The translations under genes were made by a program, and so were the position numbers. A stretch of 23,710 nt of DNA. Origin: Larix sibirica (Eukaryota > Streptophyta > Pinopsida > Pinales > Pinaceae). The notes beneath the pieces are model-generated. The model ran no database searches and was not told where the DNA came from. It saw only the letters and a list, made by a program, of their open reading frames with translations. The stretch is from positions 8,079 through 31,788 of the forward strand of contig NWUY0300038727.1 in NCBI GenBank assembly GCA_004151065.3, read 5' to 3'. Of this stretch, positions 18,181 through 23,710 are shown in pieces (position 1 is the stretch's first letter; every line of letters begins with the position of its first letter).

Positions 18181-18708
18181 CATGCAAGGGTTGATCATTT
18201 GAGGGATGTGTTTGGTTACATTGGCTTGAGTGAAAATGATATTTTGGTGCTCTCTAGTGGCCACACCTTAGTTATATGTCACAAGGAGCGATTTGGCTTT
18301 GAGGTCCTCTAACATTTGACAATTTCTTTTTCAAAGAACTTCTTAGTGGAGAGAAAAAAGGTTTGCTTCACCTTTCTTATGATAAGGCATTGTTGGAGGA
18401 CCAGGTCTTCTGATCTTATGTTGAGGAGTATGCAACGGTATGTTCCAATACATTTTACATGTAAATATTTTGTTTGGAGATTCAATTTCAAGTATCGATC
18501 GCTATTTTCCGTGGGAGATGAAAAACCATGATAAATCATAGATTTTTTTGAGTAGTTTGTCATTGGTGATGATTTGCGTCAAATCCTTCCTTGATCATGT
18601 ATTGTTATGGATGTGTGGCATCTCATTGGAATGAACTCCATTGTTTATAAATAGGATGAGGATTCCTTCTTTGTTGATTATGCGGAAGCCCACCTGAAGC
18701 TCTCTTAA
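18181..18708 (+). pseudogene. Cytosolic ascorbate peroxidase pseudogene, 3' half
   Basis: From the GCA at 18184 the plus strand reads as the C-terminal half of a class I haem peroxidase (ascorbate peroxidase, which reduces hydrogen peroxide with ascorbate). It reads [20 protein letters not shown], then [18 protein letters not shown]. The proximal haem-ligand His is kept at 18262-18264. A net loss of about 16 bases removes the PWTxNP segment and shifts the frame. It continues [20 protein letters not shown] and [10 protein letters not shown], with TGA at 18411-18413 in place of Arg, then YVEEYAT. A 217-bp intron with GT-AG ends (18438-18654) precedes DEDSFFVDYAEAHLKLS, then TAA at 18706-18708 where Glu is expected. 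The HKER and SGFE-like wording suits the cytosolic form. The 5' exons with the catalytic Arg and distal His are absent. Retained introns show a DNA-level copy. Confidence 0.9.
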
Positions 18709-21211
18709 CTTGGGTAGGTTAAAATTATTACTTTATATGGCCAATCTTTTTTGGCCAAATGTAATATGATATTCATGTAGTAAAGTCAACATCTTTCATT
18801 TTTCAGGTTTATAGAGGAGTAAATGCTGAGCCTTGAACTGTATACAATGTTTATTAGGCATAAACATGAGATGTCAATTGCTTAACAAAATTTGTAGAAG
18901 AGCCACAAGAGTTGATGTCATGTAAAAGACATCTTAATAACAATGTTAGAAATAGTCCCTAGTAGTATGCATATTGTTCAATTTAGTTTATTTCTATTTT
19001 GAATATGCCTCGTTTTTGTTGGTTAGAAAGTTGACTATATTGATGAGGGAGTGCTATGTTTCTAACGCTTAAGGCTCTCACATCTCTGTTGTGTTGGTTA
19101 TGTCCACCTTGTTGTTGCACTATATGTTAGGAGACCCATTAGTGTTGTCTATGTTGGATCCAATATATTTTTGTGACTCGTACCATGCATTTTTCAATAT
19201 CATTACATTTTCATTCTTTACAAGATTTTATTTATCTCTCTCAATTGGGTATCAACAGGATTTATGTTGAGGAATACCTATCAAAACAATATTTTGAAGC
19301 ATTTGCATTTGTGTTCATCATGCATCGCTTTGATATTAGTGATCAGTGTGTTAACTTGACAGTCTTCAATTAAGGGAATATTGGAAAGAGTAAGTGTTCA
19401 TTTATTGACTTGAATCATAGATATGTGACATGGTTACAATTGCCTGCGTTATCAATTCCGCATTAGTAATTCCAGAGCTAGGCAGAGGATCATTCTAGAA
19501 AAAATCAAAATGAGGATACCATTTTTTATTTGTTCAACATATTTTAATATAATTCGTGAAAGTTTTATGTGCACTCTAATCAAAACAATATTGATGGTTT
19601 ATTTATTGACATTGGTCCATTGCCATTGAAAAACGGTACATTGACATTAAGGTAAATTTGTAGATTTTTTGATCTATCTAAGATATTAAATTTTGGTTCC
19701 TTTATAAGTTTTATCTTGGCATGGTTGGCACTTAATATATTGTTGCATCTCTAAGCGAAAATCAAGTCATGTGCCAAAATCACTTTGGGACTGCAGTATC
19801 AGACCCTACCCCAGTTTCAACATAATGTGCCAACCCCAGATGTGGCAAATCATCACCAGAATAGTTATACCCACCTAAGATAACTTAAAACTGAATTTTA
19901 TGTATTTAGGCAATGAATCACAATTCATTTGGGTTAGAAATTGAGACGTTTGAAGTATTGCATGATATCATTTGTATAAGTTGGAATATGGATCATAACA
20001 TAATCAAATTTGATGCAAAAATTATTTCCCATCATGTATGATAAGTTCTTATAAATGAACAAAGTTTTTTCTTGCTCTTCAATTGTGATATATGTTTGAT
20101 GGAGAGTGTTGTCTGAGTGCATGCTTTCATATTTCCTATTTATTTATTCTACATAATGGATGATGTGTATGGATCCATATAATTTTAAATATCTTTGTAG
20201 TAGTCTTAATAGGTACCCTTGGTTGAATACTTCAATGATAACTCCATCTTTTTAAAGGTGATATACCATTATCCACTCAACATAAAATCTAGGCTAGAAC
20301 TATTGTTGCATTGCATCAAACCCATGTACACCAGTATTGCGAACAATTAGTTCCATTGCAAGGACCCAAAACTTTAACATGTAGAAAATATGAAGTGGAA
20401 ACACCTTTTTTTCTTTGGAAAAAAAATGAAGTGGAATCTAAAATAGGCAAAGATTGAAGAAGGTTTTGAGGAAAAAATAGAGTTTGATAAAAAAGAGTCA
20501 AGAATTACCAAGGCCAGTCCTAAAAAAATGAGAGAGCATTATATTTCTTCATATTTCCATGAAATTTTATTTCGTGTAAGAAAATACAAGAAAATCTATC
20601 AAAAACCTAAACATAAACCTCCATGGTATCTGTTATCTGTGTAATTAATCACTGCCACCTGAAAGTCCTCTATTTCAACAACCTGAGCATTGGTCAATGG
20701 TAGAGACCCACAAAACTAAATTTTGGAAACAAGACTTCCCACTCTATGCATATTAACCTGATAATCACAGTCTTCATAATATTCTTGATTGCGTAAATGA
20801 CTCATCAAATATAAGAACATTGTGCATATCTATCTAATTTATTTGTCATATAGTTAAACTCACCAGATTTTTTCATTAGTACTTAGTCCATAGCTATTCT
20901 TGCACACAATTTTCCTAGCAATCGAACTTGAAATTATAAATGAATAATACAAAAATGCAATATAGACGATGCTTCACAAAATAATGGATGCATTCTTAAG
21001 AATAATAATGTTGTAAACCACAAAGTTGCACAAATTCCATTTCATGATACAAGACTTTATACAATGCTATTTGTGAACCAAGGCTTTGACATGTAACCAA
21101 ACAATAGAATCCATAGTGCTTTACTATTGTTTAGAGTTTCCATATAAAAATATCTATGGTTCAACTAATTTCTATTCTTCTTGAACCATCGTATCTTAGA
21201 AGGTCTCTATT
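18709..21211. other. Long gene-poor stretch
   Basis: I recognise no exon, RNA gene or mobile-element protein in these 2.5 kb. ORFs of 61-84 codons on both strands (for example 19173-19373 plus and 19934-20122 minus) have biased, AT-driven composition and no domain. A short 8-base inverted pair, GTTGGCAC near 19723 and GTGCCAAC near 19829, about 100 bases apart, is noted but is not enough to call a small DNA element. The upstream exons of the O-fucosyltransferase relic are not detectable here. Confidence 0.45.
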
Positions 21212-21235
21212 GTGCCTCCGCAAGTTCATTTTGGT

Positions 21236-22436
21236 CTTACAATTTTGAATGGTGGAAAATTTAAATGTTTGAACAATTTTTCTAATGTTTTTTATGAGGA
21301 GTATTTTATAAATACTTTGATGGATGATGTCAAAATTGTGAAGAAACTTCCAAAGGAGTTTGCATCTTTTACCAGAGCAGTAAAACATTTCTTAAACTGG
21401 TCTAGTGTGGAGTACTATCCGGAGGAGACAACTCCTTTGTGGCAGGAGAATAATGTAAGATACACTTATTGACCATGGAAAATTGATAGTTTAAGTGGAA
21501 ATTTTATTCAGCATGCTTCTTTAAATCTCCGTTTTTAATTTTTTTTGATTGATTTATGTATATTTCTATTTAATGAATACACACAAATTGTTTTATTTTG
21601 TAGGTGATTCGAGTTGCAAAATCAGGAAAATAATAACTTACCCTTGGATATCCAGAAGTTGCGTTGTTGACTGCACTATTATGCTTTGTGTTTCGCCCCA
21701 CGCATTAAAGAAATGGGAAAAGTAAATTAGAACTCTTCACATTATTGCATTTCCTACAATTTTAAGTTTTTCTTCAATTAAACTTGAAGCAGTATTTGAA
21801 TGTCAACATGAATTACAATTATTAGTTGAGAGGATGAAATCATATGGCCCATAAATAGCCATATGACATGAGCATAGCAAACATAGCTAACACTATAGCT
21901 AACATAGCCATATGAAACTATAGCTAAGATGGGAATTCAAATTGGTACTTGGTTGTAGAAGACTTGAGATGATAGACGGATATTCAATATCTACTCAGAC
22001 TGCAGAAGAATAAACTATTATTGTCCCAATCAACAACTGCATTCTAGAATCCTAAAAATATAAGTTTTGATACATTGTACATGTATGAGACTTAAAACTA
22101 AGATTGTTTTCCACCTGACGTTCAAGTTGAAATGAACCATCATAGGTTTCCACGAGCTTGATGCCCATCCTCACATGCTATGAATGTTCACTGCCCTTCC
22201 ATGGAATGGGTTTTCTTTTACCATTGACATGGAGGTTTGTCATGTTCCAAATGTCTACTATGAACAACCATTGGTTAGATTGTGGGGAGAGTAGAGCAAA
22301 AGTGGGAGCGGAATGAACCTTTAAGTCTTGAAGTTTGGGTGTTGTGGCAGGATGCAGTCTAGAAAGACAAGATGGCTTTCAGTGGTTGTACCTATGGCTT
22401 AACTAGTGCTGAAGTCGATGAACTAACAACCATAAG
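21236..22436 (+). pseudogene. GDP-fucose O-fucosyltransferase family pseudogene (internal exons)
   Basis: Three exon pieces match the plant O-fucosyltransferase family (PF10250), Golgi glycosyltransferases. Exon 1 (to 21454) reads NNFSNVFYEEYFINTLMDDV, KIVKKLPKEF, VKHFLNWSSVEYYPEE and ends before GTAAGA. Exon 2 (21604-21721) reads VIRVAKSGK. A frame change follows, then NNLPLDIQKLRC, a TGA, and FAPRIKEMGK before GTAAAT. Exon 3 (about 22363-22436) reads KDKMAFSGCTYGLTSAEVDE, the family's AFSGC motif, with a TAG directly before it where Glu is expected, and ends at GTATTA. The exon encoding the ALHLRYE motif, the N-terminal region with its membrane anchor, and the C-terminal half are not recognisable. 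A possible further piece near 22500-22555 is too weak to call. Introns are retained, so this is a DNA-level copy. Confidence 0.85.
21841..21914. repeat. Short inverted repeats (CATATGGC / GCCATATG) in an OFUT intron
   Basis: CATATGGC at 21841-21848 pairs perfectly with GCCATATG at 21858-21865 over a 9-base loop, and a third copy of GCCATATG lies at 21907-21914. The area between is made of short CATAGCTAACA-type repeats. This could be the remains of a small hairpin element or simple-sequence drift. No function can be assigned. Confidence 0.55.
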
Positions 22437-23203
22437 GTATTATTTCGCTTTCCTCTAAATTATCTGTGGTTATATTGGTATATTGTTTACAACTTTTTGT
22501 TGCTATTGGAGGAAAGGAAAGTGTTTATAATTGAAGCTTTCTATCCCAAGTGGAGGTAAAATAATCAGGTTTCAAATAATCTTTGTCTCCAAGATTTTCG
22601 ACTTTTTAATGTTATAATTATATGTTGGATTTGAATGAGCATTTGATTTTTAAAGTATTGTTGATTTTATTGTTTGCACATTCATGATGTGGACTGTAGC
22701 CTTGATGGACTTATGCTCAGAGAGCAACATGTGAAGGATGGATGCTTGGACAAGATTAGACTGCAAATGAATTTAACCTATTGTTTGTCTTGAATAAAAT
22801 GAAAGTATGTTGCACAACTATGTTTTTCTTGACTAAAGGGTAGACTATATTAGTCTTTGCCTCTCTTCCTTGATGTGGTTGTGGCACGATGCCAATGAAA
22901 TCTGCATTTGTATTTTGACTTATGACAAGTCATGGTTGTGTTCGGTAGCAAGGTGTGATCAAATCTGTTCACTTACTCTCCCATTTCAGTAGCATGGATT
23001 TGAGATTCCAATCAAATATTCAATAAACTTAGTAAAGGTCCAATTTCAAATTAAAACTACACTCAACCAACATGGATATGTGAATTGATATTTTGTATAC
23101 TGCTTTTCCATGGGGAATCATAATTGATTCCCTAAGGCTCTTCAAGACAACCCTATTTCCTGTTATGTTTGGTTTCTTTCCATAGTGACCTATGTGAAGC
23201 ACT
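22437..23203. other. Stretch without a recognised gene, right of the OFUT relic
   Basis: A faint resemblance to the next O-fucosyltransferase exon (YWRKGK near 22503-22520) fades within a few codons. The remainder is AT-rich and carries no ORF or RNA signature that I can support. Confidence 0.4.
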
Positions 23204-23454
23204 ATACAAAGGAAATCTTTCTATATGAAGTGTAAATAAGGTTTCCAATTGAACTTGAGATGTTGCTACTTGCATACCCTAGTGGATTGAAATCATAGGG
23301 TAGTACAATACTGGAACTTTGTGAAATGGCACTAATTCATGTGTTTGACTCTTGCTTAACAGGATACAAAGGCAAGCTTCTTATAAAGTGTGAATACGGT
23401 TTCTAATTGAACTTGAGATGTAGCTATTATGCATACCCTAATGGAATGAAATCA
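23204..23454. repeat. Two-copy direct repeat of about 92 bp, period about 160
   Basis: Copy 1 (23204-23295) and copy 2 (23364-23454) both begin ATACAAAGG and share AATTGAACTTGAGATGT and GCATACCCTA, ending TGAAATCA. They differ at roughly one position in eight, so the duplication is old. The sequence between them (about 68 bases) has no visible repeat. No protein or known element is recognisable. Confidence 0.85.
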
Positions 23455-23710
23455 CGTGATTCCATGTTAGAAAAATTGGATTTACAATTATTAGCTCAAT
23501 TGTTTGTATACATCTCGATCCTTGATGTTGGAAGATTTAAATTGTTATGGTTCCCCTATTCACTTCTTCACACATCTTGATGGGAAGTACTTAATTTCTT
23601 GCTTTTTGCCCTGCATAGGTCATACACATCTTGATGTTGGAGGAGTCTTGTATATTAATTCTAACCAGAAAGATCATTTCTAGGGTTTTAGGTACTAGAA
23701 GAGAGCAATC
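23455..23710. other. Right edge, no gene recognised
   Basis: The last 256 bases hold no supported feature. The short phrase ACATCTTGATG recurs at about 23572 and 23626 (with the variant ACATCTCGATC at 23510), giving a loose repetitive texture. Confidence 0.35.

Noticed and set aside
18309-18563. ORFs on both strands over 18309-18563
   Set aside because: They are out-of-frame or antisense readings of the ascorbate peroxidase exon, whose true frame is clear.
19173-19373. 66-codon ORF in the gene-poor stretch
   Set aside because: No domain, no homologous wording I recognise, AT-rich; length is expected by chance.
1-23710. tRNA, rRNA, CRISPR arrays, bacterial operon or prophage signals
   Set aside because: None seen; the coding relics have spliceosomal introns and belong to plant and retrotransposon families.

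Overview
This window looks like nuclear DNA of a seed plant, most likely a gymnosperm and probably a conifer. That placement is an inference from content: an RPW8-type (RNL, ADR1-like) resistance-gene relic, plant LINEs with a DUF4283/zinc-knuckle ORF1, a Ty3/gypsy gag relic, introns with GT-AG ends, and long AT-rich stretches without genes. I see no intact protein-coding gene. Every recognisable coding piece carries stop codons, frameshifts or deletions.

Layout. Positions 1-2720 hold an old LINE on the minus strand; its ORF1 (DUF4283 and a zinc knuckle) lies at 2077-2640, and its endonuclease and pre-RT linker run off the left edge. A (CA)n microsatellite lies at 3730-3790. A minus-strand Ty3/gypsy gag relic lies at 4095-4458. 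Positions 5306-7661 are copy A of a local duplication. A plus-strand LINE fills 7662 to about 13277. Copy B, the longer copy, occupies 13318-17431. Copy B carries a broken RNL gene (RPW8 domain, P-loop, kinase-2, RNBS-B/C, GLPL, RNBS-D) that continues past the duplication into an LRR exon ending near 17945. A cytosolic ascorbate peroxidase pseudogene follows (18181-18708), then an O-fucosyltransferase pseudogene (21236-22436), both on the plus strand and both with introns. The right end has a two-copy repeat of about 92 bp.

Relations. Copies A and B share two nonsense mutations, so the RNL locus was already broken before it was duplicated. Copy A then lost 1,664 bp at a 4-bp microhomology, which removed its RPW8 and P-loop exons. 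It lost another 80 bp with a 15-bp templated insertion. The LINE fills exactly the space between the two copies. The plus LINE is itself deleted for the N-terminal halves of its endonuclease and of its reverse transcriptase, but all four RNase H acidic residues can still be read across a frameshift.

No new functional system is demonstrated. The most interesting points are the RNL/LINE composite duplication and its repair scars, a 72-bp hairpin repeat at a duplication breakpoint, a possible miR482/2118-type site left in the pseudogene P-loop, and a row of three unrelated host-gene fragments in one orientation.
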